From assembly GCF_018143015.1 (NCBI RefSeq), contig NC_054758.1:9656501-9720500 (forward strand): a stretch of DNA of 64,000 bases, read 5' to 3'. Positions 1 to 10,873 of the stretch are shown here, in pieces (the stretch's first letter is position 1; the number at the start of each line of letters is the position of its first letter). A model generated the notes under the pieces. It had not been told where the DNA came from. It ran no database searches and worked only from the letters and a program-made list of their open reading frames with translations. The position numbers and the translations under genes were made by a program. The DNA is from Lytechinus variegatus (taxonomy: Eukaryota > Echinodermata > Echinoidea > Temnopleuroida > Toxopneustidae).

Positions 1-640
1 TTAGCATTCCAATTATTTTCTGACATCTTGACCCCTGTACTTAGTAGCTCTCCATAGAATGGCGACTATCATCTACACCTTCATAAGTGTTAGTGTCTAT
101 GCCGGCAAGTTTTATGTCACGTTTGCAGGTGTCTTTATAACGGAGGTGTGATCTACCGATGGGGTGAGACCAATCACATAGCTCACCTTACCTTGGCGAT
201 TCCCTTCTTGGATTCGCCAAGGTTTCATGCGGCAAACATGCCCCAACCACCTGAGGTGCCCTTGACTAAGGAGCGAGAATAAGCTTTTGATGCCAGCACG
301 TACGCTAAAGGGCCTCTGCATTTTTCACTTAGTCCTGCCATTTGACGTGCATGATACGTCCGAGGCAGCTGACATGGAAGGTGTTTCGCCACTTTTCTTG
401 GTCTGCGTACGTTTTCCAGGACTTATTTCCGTGCAGGAGCTTGGCCATGACTGTGACAGATTTTACAATCCCTATGCTTGTCCTGTGAAAGGGGGCAAGA
501 GACATGTAGTCGGTCCAAGGTAGGTGAGGGGTCCACCACAACCAGACGAGTGTGTATTTGGAGGACAGTCGGTGTCTTGAGTCTATCAGGATTTCTGACT
601 GTCTCAAAGGCTGATGGATGATCCAAACCCTTAACATGCA
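1..640 (-). mobile_element. non-LTR retrotransposon (LINE) remnant, C-terminal reverse-transcriptase region
   Basis: Read on the minus strand, fragments in different frames match the tail of LINE polyproteins. About 330-460 gives a stretch with SWKTYADQEKWRNTFHVS followed by RIMHVKWQD; about 200-290 gives LRWLGHVCRMKPWRI; about 60-170 gives RYKDTCKRDIKLAGIDTNTY. These three blocks occur in this order in the region after the RT domain of many invertebrate LINEs. Frameshifts separate them, so the copy is dead and runs off the left edge. The family assignment within non-LTR elements is not resolved. Confidence 0.85.
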
Positions 641-1209
641 CAGGACAGGCAGCTGTTATGTATGACTAGGTCTTGTACTCCCACTTCTTGAGAGGCAGGG
701 CGACATCGTTTCCGTAAAACATTTCACGAATGAGAACAATCCTGACCGTGGAACAGTTTTGGGGGAGCCTATCTTCTGCAGGAGGCTAAAGAGTGCACTC
801 CTGCTGACCAAGTCAATGGCTCTTGTCAGGAGGAAAAGTCCAATAATAATTATAAAGGAAGTTAATAAGTTAACTATTTTTTCTTAATATTACCGAGAAA
901 TCACTTTTTTATTTAAATAATACTTTAAAGTCATTTCACTGGAAAAGTATGATTGCACAGAAATAAAAAAGGATCAAAACTCCCGAAATCATAGCCCAAA
1001 CCTTGAATGGTTTCATTCTAAAGTAAGCGGTTAATGACGAAATCTATCAACCATCTGACCATATTAGACATGACTTGACCTCGAACTAAAAATGGAGTGA
1101 TTAAAAGAAATGAATCATTCTCACTGAAATCTCCTTACATGAGCTCCAATACATATAACAACAACCTTATTAGGGAGAGCACTTCTTCAATGTTCAATAA
1201 TCTCGGAAG
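641..1209. other. intergenic, no gene seen
   Basis: Mostly AT-rich DNA; the part before about 840 may be a further decayed piece of the LINE. No convincing splice-bounded coding segment was found. Confidence 0.5.
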
Positions 1210-1925
1210 TAGTTTTTTTTTCTTAATATGGCGTTTAGTGGTCCTGTTGGATTATTTTGACCTGGAGATGATCCTATATTGCAAAATTATTAACAGAAAT
1301 GGAATCAGCATACCAAATAACTCACGAAAAGAGGGATTATTCATCATTCTTTGACAAAAACTTAGTATTAATGAAAGAAATGAGTATTCTTACTGAAATT
1401 AGATCTAACACGTATAAGCCTCGGAAAGTAATTTTTCAAGATGGCGGTTGGCGGCCATCTTGGATTTGATCTGAAGATTATCCTTTATGCAAAATTACAG
1501 CATGAATTGTATCAACATACCAAATGACTCACGAATAGAGTTATTATTCTTGATTCTGGGGCAAAAGGGTTCAAAAGTTGATATTTCAAGATGGCTTCAT
1601 ATGGCGGCCATCTTGGATTTGACCTGAAGATAACATTATATTGCAAAATAGAAAGCAGAAACAGATTCTGCACACGCCAAAACCCCTAAACAGAGGTATT
1701 ACTCGTCATTCTGGGGCAAGGGGATCAAAAGTCAATTTTTCAAGATGGCATCTGGCGGCCATCTTGGATTTGACCTGAAGATGACCTTATATTGCAAAAA
1801 TGATTACAGAAATCGGTTCTACACATCTCTAAACCCTAAAACGAGTCATTACTCATCATTTTGTGGACAGGGGTTCAAAAGTTAGGTTTTCAAGATGGCA
1901 TCTGGCGGCCATTTTGGATTTATGC
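1210..1925. repeat. about 150-bp tandem satellite with paired CAAGATGGC / GCCATCTTGG motifs
   Basis: At least four units with the spacing of CAAGATGGC at 1437, 1587, 1741 and 1891 (about 150 bp), plus a more diverged unit from about 1210. In each clear unit the motif is followed within about 20 bp by the opposite-strand version GGCGGCCATCTTGG (1451-1463, 1603-1616, 1754-1767, 1904-1917, the last with one change). Units share other words such as GGATTTGACCTGAAGAT and TTATATTGCAAAA. The core AAGATGGCGGC is the known YY1-type motif; binding here is inference. Confidence 0.85.
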
Positions 1926-2074
1926 TAATTAGCAAAATTGCCCAAACGGCAACTTTTGGCAACCAAGCTGAATTTGTTCTAGGACCCCATAGGAACACGA
2001 ATCAAGAAAAAAACTTCATCGGAAAGAACATTTCTAGGTTGGTGTATTGAGCCTATGAGACTGTCAAATCGACT

Positions 2075-2213
2075 ATTACCTCACCTGGGTCGAGTGCAGC
2101 ACAACGTGGACGAATTTCTTGCTGAAGGAAATTACGCCATGGCTGGGATTCGAACCCACGACCCTCTTTTTCAAAGTCCGAAGACTTATCCACTGGGCCA
2201 CAACTCTCCACGT
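2075..2213 (-). mobile_element. tRNA-derived SINE copy
   Basis: The reverse complement starts with a tRNA-like segment (GTGGCCCAGTGGATAAG, then GGGTTCGAATCCCAGCC as B box) followed by a SINE body with CTTCAGCAAGAAATTCGT and TGTGCTGCACTCGACCCAGG. The same body follows the tRNA-like heads at 2669 and 35308, so this is a SINE rather than a functional tRNA gene. Confidence 0.8.
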
Positions 2214-2668
2214 TTTATGTTTTATTCATTTATTAAACCTTTTGTGGTTATTCATTAGATTCTGTTTGAACTCGTTTTGAGATTGTTACCACAACTGGCA
2301 TTTGTCTTGAAAGGACAAATCAATTTTGGTAGGCTCCTAGTCAGACAATATCACTTCGTTGAGAGATTTTTCCTCTTGATGATGATGATGCACAGCATTT
2401 GTATAGCGCCATATATTTGTCAAAGACATTCAAAGGCGCATTGGAGGAGCCAGCCAATCTGGGTCTTTAAGTTTGAATATCAAACAAGTAAATCACATTG
2501 TGCAGATGAATCTTTGCAGTTGAATTTTTTCCTACCATATAAATCTTCCATTTCATGGGTAATACCATTCAATATTGAACCATTTTTTGCTCATCCGACC
2601 CCTATTGTATTAACCCAGCCGAGGAACTTCAGTTATAAAACTGCTCTACCAGTGAGCACAGCAAATGT

Positions 2669-2918
2669 GGGGGCATTATGGTCTAGTGGTTACGACGCTC
2701 GTCTTTCAAGCTGATGGACGTGGGTTCGATTCCCAGCCATAGTGTGTTTTTCTTCAGCAAGATATGTATCCACAGTGTGCTGCACTCGACCCAAGTGAGG
2801 TAAATTGGCACGGGCAGGAACTAATTCCTCAAAAAAAGCTGTGAGCACTGGAATCGGAAGACTAGCTAAGCCGTAGTAATATAGGAGCTCCTTGAGCACC
2901 TAACAAGGTGGCTACATA
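2669..2918 (+). mobile_element. tRNA-derived SINE, near full length
   Basis: The A-box-like TGGTCTAGTGGTTACGACG and B-box GGGTTCGATTCCCAGCC (about 2720-2736) form a tRNA-like head. The body contains CTTCAGCAAGATATGTATCC and TGCTGCACTCGACCCAAG, and the tail has GGAGCTCCTTGAGCACC. The tail is homologous to the inverted partial copy at 24229-24402. Confidence 0.85.
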
Positions 2919-3057
2919 CATGTATGAACGTGCACTTAATAAATCCTATATTATTGATTTTATTTATATGTTCCTATAATTGCCCTTCTCCAATATGAAT
3001 CTGTAGTGCCTTCCAACAAGACAGAAGGTCCCATAATTATAAGCCTTTGTATATGAC

Positions 3058-3121
3058 TAGGCAGGGGACTGAATCCATGACCTGCGGTTCATAAGACAGA
3101 CACTCTACACCACTGAGCCAC
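3058..3121 (-). repeat. tRNA-like SINE head or tRNA pseudogene
   Basis: On the minus strand the segment reads GGTGGCTCAGTGGTGTAGAG near its start and a degraded B box (GGATTCAGTCCC) near its end. The arms do not pair well enough for a functional tRNA, and no SINE body is obvious. Confidence 0.5.
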
Positions 3122-3168
3122 CATTCAAACTCTTGAATCATCACGATGCAATTTTTTTTGTCTTTCAG

Positions 3169-3348
3169 GCGGCCGAGAGTGGAATCTTATTTGCACCTAC
3201 CCAGCGTCGGCAAGAAGGAAAGACGGTGTATAACTTTGGCCATCTTCTGATGTATATTGACCGTGGGGTATCGTACGTCCAGCAAGGCGGTGACTGGACA
3301 CCAACATCTATCTATACCATGATTGATCTGGCTCATAAAGGATCGTGA
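3169..3348 (+). CDS. terminal coding exon of an unidentified upstream gene
   Basis: A polypyrimidine tract and acceptor (TTTTGTCTTTCAG, ending at 3168) precede a 59-codon open stretch in phase 0 that ends at TGA 3346-3348. It reads AAESGILFAPTQRRQ..., YIDRGVSYVQQGGDW... and ends IDLAHKGS. I do not recognise the product. The YID...YVQQGGDW part faintly resembles the trimerisation segment before endostatin in collagen XV/XVIII, but endostatin itself is absent, so this is only a weak idea. A polyadenylation signal lies 268 bp downstream, which supports a true last exon. No upstream exon was found in 1-3168; the rest of the gene should lie to the left. Confidence 0.65.
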   Translation, partial: AAESGILFAPTQRRQEGKTVYNFGHLLMYIDRGVSYVQQGGDWTPTSIYTMIDLAHKGS

Positions 3349-3621
3349 CATCATTAAGACTGATTATGACGTAGTAAAGACTGATTGTGACATCATGAAG
3401 ACTTTGGTTGTGACATCTTTCAACGGAAGTTGTGACATGATACAGACAGTATCTGAAACCCTGAAACATGAATAAATTGGATATGGCATCTAAGGATATT
3501 GGCTGTGACATCATCAAGGTATCCATTGTGACATCATAGAGAGAACGATTGTGACATCTTGAAACCTTCTTTTTTACTTCATAACTTGAAATCTCCCTTT
3601 ATGTCATTGTGACAGAATAAA
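3349..3621 (+). other. probable 3' UTR with irregular GTGACATC repeats
   Basis: After the stop codon, TGTGACATCAT-like words recur every 20-35 bp (about 3388 to 3560), forming a degenerate tandem array. It ends just before AATAAA at 3616-3621, so the array probably lies within the transcribed 3' UTR of the preceding exon. Confidence 0.55.
3616..3621 (+). terminator. polyadenylation signal AATAAA
   Basis: Canonical AATAAA 268 bp after the stop codon at 3348, followed by AT-rich sequence. It is the first such hexamer downstream of the exon. Confidence 0.55.
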
Positions 3622-3701
3622 GAGTACTAATGATTGTACAAGAGAAAATAGATCACACCTTGATATCTTGAATTGATTTGCATAGGGAGAACAGGGAACC
3701 G

Positions 3702-3857
3702 TGTCATGAAGTTGTCAGCACTGACAACTTGTCTTTCTCTGACAGTTACCATGGTAACAGTCAGAGGTTAGTGCCTCTCAGCCAATCAAAACCAAGGATT
3801 TCACTGAAATTGTCAGCTCTGACAATTAAGTTAGTGCTGACAACTTTCATGAAATAC
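3702..3857. mobile_element. MITE with inverted ends and a central X-box palindrome
   Basis: TCATGAAGTTGTCAGCACTG at the left is mirrored by GTGCTGACAACTTTCATGAA at the right. The centre holds GTTACCATGGTAAC (3745-3758), a perfect palindrome matching the RFX X-box. The segment AGCCAATCAAAACCAAGGATT resembles sequence in the copies near 20.6, 23.95 and 40.8 kb. Confidence 0.7.
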
Positions 3858-4435
3858 CCCCAGGCAAAAATGTAGTGATATTTCATCAAGTGGTTTATTG
3901 AAAAAATCACCCGTTTTAGATATACTATAGCATGTGTTGCGAGAAGAGATTGTGAGTGGTGATGTATTGGCAAGTAAAAGGGTACTCCAGTTAGAAAATA
4001 GTTATATCCAAATAAATAGAGTAAAAATTCACAGAGCAAAATGCTGAAAATTTCTCCAAAATCTAATAATAAATAATGAAGTTGAAAGATTTGCATTATT
4101 TTGTGAAAACAGTCACATGCATATCATCATGAATATTCATTTGGGTTGATGATGTCGTGTCTTAACTTTCCTTTTTCTTCTATTGTTTCATGAAATCATA
4201 AATATTGTCATATTTACTTGTGTGAACGATATGCATCTGTTGTAACAAAACGAATCACAGCAATCAATATCTATCAGTTGTCAATCCAATATTTTTAATT
4301 CTTGGAGGACAAAATGTGATTCCCTGAATATCATGTGATCCGATTTGGACCAATCAGATAACAGAACATTCTTGGGAGTCATATAAAGCACGATATCAGT
4401 CTATATATATATTACTGCTCAAAGCAAATCTACAA

Positions 4436-4600
4436 TTATTATTACCCAGTCACTGGATTCATAGCTTTTATACGCAGCCTTTCAGGCGCACACTTGCCAC
4501 AATGACGGTTATTTCCTACCAGTACCCAATTAGTACCTGGGTGAGAATGGCAAAGTGTGGATTGGTGCCTTGCCATGGTGCTTGGGCAGAATTCAAACTC
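4436..4600 (+). repeat. dispersed repeat, partial copy (second copy at 63597)
   Basis: The segment from ATTATTATTACCCAGTCACTGG through CAAAGTGTGGATTGGTGCC matches 63655-63820 in the same order and orientation. Both contain a CACAATGACGGTT word. This is an interspersed family; no coding capacity was seen. Confidence 0.75.
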
Positions 4601-4640
4601 TATGAAAATGTAAATACATGTAGTTGTTGGTTATGTTCTG

Positions 4641-5335
4641 GGGCCGTAACACAAAGCTTAGCGATCTGACATCGAAGAACATTTTTCTACCATTGATGCA
4701 TCGACTAAAATGTTCAATTGAAAAATCAATGTACTATTAGAGGGATGGTCCAGGCAGGAGATATTTATATCTCAATAGAGTAAAATTCACAGAGCAAAGT
4801 GCTGAAAATTTGATCAAAATCGGATAACAAATAACGAAGTTATTGAATTTTAAAGATTTGCATTATTCCGGTGAAACAGTAGGCATGTCTTCATGAATAT
4901 TGATTAGGTGGGCTGATGACGTCGTATCCCCACTTGTTCTTTGTAGAATATTTTATTAAATTAGGTTTATTGAAAATTTTTCTACCAAGAACTAAAACAA
5001 TTGGATTGACAACTGATAAACTGATTAGTTATTTATTGCTGCAACTTATTTCGTCTAATGGAGACCCATCTTTTACACATGTATGAAAAAAATGAAGCAA
5101 TTATAAGAAAAAGAAAAGTGGGGTTATGACATCATCAGCCCACCTAATGAATGTTCATGACCATGTGCATAATGTTTTCACCAAATATTGATTAACTTTA
5201 AAATTCAATAACTTATTTGTCATCCGATTTTGATGAAATTTTCAGCATTTTGCTTTGTGAATTTTACTCTATTCATTTAGATATATTTCCAGCCCAGAGC
5301 ATCCATTTAATTGCTAACCCTTGTGTTACAGCACA
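4641..5335. mobile_element. CTG-TSD MITE interrupted by a second palindromic MITE (about 4741-5307)
   Basis: The left terminus GGGCCGTAACACAAAGC follows CTG (4638-4640). The right terminus has CCCTTGTGTTACAG and precedes CTG (5336-5338). The uninterrupted relative at 57482-57605 has the same ends and is only 124 bp long. Here about 567 bp sits in the middle with its own long inverted arms: AATAGAGTAAAATTCACAGA at the left is mirrored by TTTGTGAATTTTACTCTATT at the right. This is a nested insertion. Confidence 0.85.
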
Positions 5336-5699
5336 CTGGTCTGAAATAATGCTTCAAGATAGGCGATTATGTACCTAATAGTAGGTTGTCTTGTTCACAG
5401 TCTACCGTACTGGGTTTTAAATGAGTTGTTGAGCTTTCAGCTGTAATGTCTTTGCTGATAGAGGGCAGCAGTTCGTAAAGGTCTCTGCTTTCTTCCTCAG
5501 TAAGAATTGAATGAATGTTGTGTGGAGTAAGTGCTTTCTACATGTGTGTATTCATTACAACCAGAGTTCCATTTTGTATAAACAAGATGACTTGTTTGTA
5601 TACAAGACTGTGATCATAATGATTTATTTTGGATAATAATTATCAAGGTCAAATACCATAACGATGATGCATTGTCAGTAAAGTTCTGTTACTAGTAAC

Positions 5700-6908
5700 C
5701 CCCGGGGGGGGGGGGGTTGCCACTCAAATATATTGCTGTATACAAGCGTGACCCAAAAAACGCATTTAAAGGGGTGGGTCTTTTTTTTCAGTTTCGGCCG
5801 CGCGTTCACTCGTCAAGGGTATAAAAAACACAGATTTTCAAAAATAAGGGTGGTTTTGAAAGACTGGTCAATGGTCAGTCGCGGAGTCAAACGTGTTTAG
5901 GGTGATTTTTTTTTCCAAAGCTTTCTTTTCTAAGACTAGCCAAAGTAACGTGTTTAAGGTGATCCCCAAGGTTTTTCCCCTGGGCTTTTTCCTCCTCGTT
6001 TCTGAAAAGTGTTCAGGTTCTTCCTGATTGTGGTATTTAAAGGGGAATCCAGCCTTGGCCATAAAATGTTGTGTCGGGAAGGAGAAAATTAAATTACACA
6101 GAATGGTGAAAGTTTGAAAGAAATTGGACAAGAAATAAGAAAGTTATAGCTGGTTTAAAATTGAGATCACTAATACTATGTAGATTTCAAATTGGCAACT
6201 CAGTAAGTAAATTATGACAAGGGGCAAGGACAACTTTCTCATAGGCCATGTACTTTATTATCAGGGATTTGTGGTTTTCTCCAACGTACCAATTCCCCTG
6301 GGGCAGTAATCTAAATATAACCCAGGTAGTATATTGTTTTATGTCCTCATGAAAGAAAAATATAATTTGAAATAAAACTTTTGGGAAAAATGACATTTTA
6401 GCCAAAATATGTATTGGAGTCCATGGAGGAATAGTCCTTGCCTTACATCACTATGACATCCCATATGCGGCCAATTTGAAATCTCCATGGGTATAGTGAT
6501 TACCAATAATTACAACGTTAAAAAATTCATAACTTTCTTGTTGTTTGTCCAATACTGTTCAAACTTTCACCTATCAACTTGTCTGATTTTTCTTTTCCTT
6601 ATAAAAACAATTTTTTATTTGGGTTGGATTCCCCTTTAACCCTAACTGCACTGTGGGTATGCAATACCCATGAATATAGTTTTGTATATTTTTAAATATA
6701 TTGTTAGCAAGAAGACAATACTTGTTTTGGGGTCATATTCTGGCAACAACTTGTTTAGGGGCCAAATTGTGTTTATGAAACTCTCGAACAACTTGTTTAG
6801 GGGGTTATTTTGCACACAGAGAAAAACTTGTGTAGGGGGTGTTTGGAAATAATTTGGGGACACGGGTGTAGTAGAGTAATACATTTGACTGCCCCCCCCC
6901 CCCCCGGG
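5700..6908. mobile_element. hAT-like nonautonomous transposon with CTAGTAAC 8-bp duplication
   Basis: CTAGTAAC occurs at 5692-5699 and again at 6909-6916, directly flanking termini that begin CCCCGGGG and end with a C-run plus GGG (inverted G/C tracts). An 8-bp target-site duplication is typical of hAT elements. No transposase reading frame is present. A 603-bp palindromic MITE is nested at 6037-6639. Confidence 0.75.
6037..6639. mobile_element. TTAA-flanked palindromic MITE nested in the hAT-like element
   Basis: It starts TTAAAGGGGAATCCA and ends TGGATTCCCCTTTAA. Inner arms also pair: AATTTCTTTCAAACTTTC-type sequence on both sides. Its ends resemble the TTAAAGG...CCTTTAA elements in NELL introns, but the inner sequence differs. 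Confidence 0.75.
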
Positions 6909-7423
6909 CTAGTAACTTTACCATTCAAAATAATTCATGACAAATTCAGATGGAACTGATTTTGCTCCATGTTTGGAAGATCATACATGATGTCAAACCG
7001 TTCTCAAGCAACATGTTTTCATGATGCAATTTAATGTGAGCAAGTTGAGAATGTAAAATGTTTTTGTAACATATTTATATTAATGTGGTATATTTTCAAT
7101 AAACTGTTTATTACTTTTCAGTATTTTGACTGTTTTTTTCCCTTGATACAATAGTGAAACATAATGAAAATACTAGATATTACATACTGTTCTGATGCTT
7201 ATTGTTTTCTCTTCCGAACCTCTTTAATTTCCTTTCTCTCGTTCTTGTTTCATTCCTCCTCTTTTTTCTTTTCTCAGTCATCTCTTTTCTCCCGTTAATG
7301 TACCCACTTCCTTATTATATTCCAGAACACACATAATTATAGCAACCTCAAACATTCCAAGTTGCTCCGGAAACTATATATGTTCGGCTATTTATGAATA
7401 TTTTATTTCAGTTTTTAAGAACA

Positions 7424-7529
7424 AGAGAAAATAAATGATTATTAATGCGCTAAGTAACACAAGATTTCACCCACAAAGGGAGGAATTAAATATTGTTACT
7501 TAGTGCATTAATAATCATATATTTTCTCT
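7424..7529. repeat. long hairpin with about 35-bp arms
   Basis: AGAGAAAATAAATGATTATT...GCTAAGTAAC (7424-7458) is mirrored by GTTACTTAG...AATAATCATATATTTTCTCT (7494-7529), with a loop of about 35 bp. It is probably a tiny fold-back transposon. Confidence 0.75.
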
Positions 7530-7767
7530 TTTTTTAATACAAAACGTGAAAAAAAATATTGGTAAGTAGCAAAATATGTAGCTTCCGTAGTAACTGGAAA
7601 CAATTTAGGTGTAGTCAGCATGATATGCTTCCAAATTCTAATACTAAAGTTTGCCCCACAAGTCAATGTGTATTAAGACTATTACAATCTGTGTCTGTGT
7701 TAACACTACACCAACCATGCTGGTAAGAACATGGTGTCACGCATTGTGTCACACGTTTTGTCACATA

Positions 7768-8080
7768 GGCCCGTATTCTGAATTCGGGTTTAACTTAGAC
7801 CTCAGTCTAACTCTGTGCTAAAATTATGGGAAGCCAAAACTAAAAAAAAATTCTGTTTATATTGTATATTTCGTCTGTTTACTATTTTGTTTCCTTTTGC
7901 TTTCTTTAGGAAGAAAATAATTCAGTTATCATTCCCAGACAATTCTGAACAATTTGAGTGTCATGTAAGTTAATAAAAATTGAATGTGTACTGTTAGGGA
8001 TTGTGCCCCATTGGCTCTCCATAGATAAGCCACAACTATAAACCAGGGTTTAATTTAAACCCGAGTTCAGAATACGGGCC
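7768..8080. mobile_element. MITE with GGCCCGTATTCTGAA termini
   Basis: GGCCCGTATTCTGAATTCGG at the left is mirrored by CCGAGTTCAGAATACGGGCC at the right (313 bp). The termini start like those of the 3.2-kb element at 48899. No clean duplication of flanking bases is visible. A related fragment (TAACTCTGTGCTAAAATTAT) lies near 38898. Confidence 0.8.
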
Positions 8081-8352
8081 AGTGTGTTCACACTGATGTA
8101 ATGTGAAAACGTGATTCGCACTGTTATAAGTGCTCCAAGTCAATCAACCTGAAAACATATCCATACTGTGGTAACGTTTGATCATGCAGTGTGGTTGTAT
8201 ACAGTGTGTTAACATGATGGACAGTGAAAATGTTGGGTTCACACTTTAAAAATTGGTTCCATGACATTGGCTCCAATGCTACAATTGCTCCGCTCTAAAT
8301 TCCACACACTAAATGGAATGACAAACTTCAAACCCAGGTTTAGAACTATACC

Positions 8353-8641
8353 ATGGGCGGAAATCCCAGGGGGATGGACATGTCCCCCCTACTCAAAATA
8401 GTAGGGGGGGACACAATATCAAATGTCCCCCCTACTATTTTGGGTCTTTGGTGATGCTAAGAAATATATAACTCAAAATGGGAATAAAACGTGCGTTTTG
8501 GGACGAGATGACCTTTTTTTTTGCTTGTCAAATATATTTTCGTCGAAATGGCCTTAAATTTTAGGTAATAGCCTTTTTTTTTGCTTGTCAAATTTTCCAG
8601 ACCCTTGTCCCCCCTACCTTTTGGGAGAGATTTCCGCCCCT
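8353..8641. mobile_element. MITE with 10-bp GAACTATACC duplication (Mutator-like)
   Basis: GAACTATACC at 8343-8352 is repeated at 8642-8651. The termini are ATGGGCGGAAATC and, inverted, AGGGGCGGAAATC. Inside, a TCCCCCCTAC motif occurs several times in both orientations. A 9-10 bp duplication suggests the Mutator superfamily (inference). Confidence 0.75.
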
Positions 8642-9249
8642 GAACTATACCCTACCCTATACCTAATATAAAACCCTTTTGCAACCCTAACCCTACACCT
8701 TGGACGAAATTAAGCCAGGAGCAATTGTCGCAGGAGCAAATGTCGTGTCACCTAAAAATGATCTCGTGATGGTGATAAATTCACACTGTTAACACACTGT
8801 GATGAGGGTACTGTGTTATTTCCAGCAGCAGTATAACATTGGAATCATCCACCCTCGCCTCGGATGCTGGCTCGGATGAACATGGAAACAAACAAACAAA
8901 CAATACAATACAATACCGGACCTATAAAACGACGGTATTGTGACGTCAGAATCATTAGCCAAATGCAATATCCATTTTTTTCAATGTTGTATTATGTATT
9001 GTATTCCTATATAGCTAAGAAATTGCGTGCGAATCATGTCAAGTACCGGATCTCGCCGATGTTATCTTTAGAAATAGGTTTAACTACTTCCGACGAGGAT
9101 GGCATGTTTCTATTAAAAGAAAGCAAAGATTCCGGGCTTTTCATGGATACATGTAGATGTCATGTATCGATAATTGTTGCAATGTGCATTTCTATACAGT
9201 GTGTTCAAATCGGGTTAAACTTTGTCAATGATTATCACGTTATAAGCCA

Positions 9250-9420
9250 AGGGCCGCGGAACTGTTTTGAAAGTGAGTGGTGGTTGTGGTTGGGGGGGGG
9301 TGGGGCTGAGCCAAAAGTGGGGAGGGGTACCATGCAAAAAATCACAAACAGATGGTAATTTTTACGGTTTTGGAAAAAAAATAGCTGAAGCCCACCCAGC
9401 CCCCCGTTTCTGCAGCCCCT
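9250..9420. mobile_element. G-rich interspersed repeat with GGGCCGCGGAAC end
   Basis: It runs from AGGGCCGCGGAACTGTTTTG to CGTTTCTGCAGCCCCTG. The ends are partly inverted (CCGCGG/CTGCAG, GGAAC/GTTTC), with G-rich and C-rich halves. No coding role is supported. Confidence 0.55.
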
Positions 9421-9964
9421 GTAAGCTATTACAAATCTTTGCATCTGATTGGCGGATAGCAAATTTGTAAGCGAAAACATACTTCTTGAAACAACCGCCC
9501 CTAACCGGTCTCTCACATGTCTTGTGAAAGGGGAAGGACTTAACGATTCAGAACAAAAAAAAAGTGCATTTGACTGAAATTGTGAAAGAAAAACGTAATA
9601 TGCATTATTTACAAACAAACATTTAAAACAAGACTCGTCAACAACATCAACAAAATAATACATTACTTTTATAAGAAAAAAGTTTATGGATTAACTTGCA
9701 TATCGAAAGAAAGGATGTTTTTAACTCACGTATTTTTTTTTCTTCATTTTTTGTCTCCCTTTTGTCTGATTTCGTGGATCGTGATCTGCTGTTAGGATAT
9801 GCGATTGTTTATGGGGTTAAATTTGCACAGAAAATGTCAGTTGGAGAAATTTGCTTGTCAATGACTTTGGCCATGACATAAACAAAATGTGTATTTAGAT
9901 AATTTGTTTAACAACTCCTGGTTCTGCATCTGGGTTCCCACCGGCAGAGTAAAATGCCCCACAC

Positions 9965-10170
9965 TCTTTAAAAAAAGTTGGGCAAAAAGTGCTCAACTTT
10001 TAACCAACCCTGGGCAACATACTGTCCACACAACTATTGGTTGAAATCTGCCCAAATTAGTTAATGGAAACTAATATTTGGGTAAAAAATTTGCTCAATT
10101 TGATAATAATTGCTCGGAATATTTACCAACATTTATTACCCAACACAGTGGACAGTAACTATGTTGCCCA
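9965..10170 (+). mobile_element. interspersed MITE, copy 1
   Basis: It begins ACTCTTTAAAAAAAGTTGGGC and contains ACATACTGTCCACACAACTA and ACCCAACACAGTGGACAGTA. The region 13030-13190 is the same family in reverse orientation (CATACTGTCCACTGTGTTGG and, near its end, GCCAAACTATTTTAAGGGTG). Confidence 0.75.
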
Positions 10171-10873
10171 ACCTTTCATATGTGCACCCATACCATCAAC
10201 TCGGGTTAGTGCGGGGTCCATGGTCTAGACAATGCAATAAACCTAGGTAAAATTTTCGCGTTTACGAATGTTTATTTTTGTATATTATACCGCCTTTTTT
10301 CATATGTTACTCGAAATGTTCTGAAGTGGTTTGGGAGATACGACTGAATTATTATTTTCGTGTTATTAAGACCACGCATGTAAATTTCACCATGCGCATG
10401 AAAATGTTTCTTCCGCGGTTATTTCTCATTCATAACTTCAGAACTACTACGGTAGATAAAAGAAAAAATACAATTAACGCACTTTTCAAGATCTGTCGCA
10501 GGCATATATTTTTTTACAAAGTTATACACATGCAGGCCTGTCGATTCATAATCTGGAATAGGTCTATATACGCTCTGCCCCTTTACTTATTTATTTAGGA
10601 GAGTTATCACAATAAGTCAATATTTTCATTGTCAACAAAAGTAGTTGTTTCGATTTGTTTGGGCGAAAGTGACGTCACCTAAGTACTCATCCTTTGCGAC
10701 TCTCTTTTGCTTATAATCTCTTTCGGTCGGCCATGTTTTCACCCGAATTACATTTCTCTTTCTTTCGAGGTTAGTTATATATAAATCGTCATGAAATAAT
10801 AAAAAATGTCAACGAAATTAGATGCATTACTGTGGAGAACATAACCATTCCCTGCCCTTTTCTTTCCGCCCCT

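Noticed and set aside
2669..2740. Functional tRNA gene
   Set aside because: The A and B boxes are present, but the head is followed by the conserved SINE body and recurs at 2075 and 35308; the tRNA fold is degraded.
3169..3348. Collagen XV/XVIII-type trimerisation domain
   Set aside because: Only a short YxxxxxxYxxxGxW-like pattern matches, endostatin is missing and the C-terminus differs; not strong enough to name the gene.
8864..9358. 164-residue plus-strand open frame, the longest outside recognised genes
   Set aside because: No recognisable domain, no splice context, and its 3' third runs into the interspersed GGGCCGCGGAAC repeat. Most likely chance.
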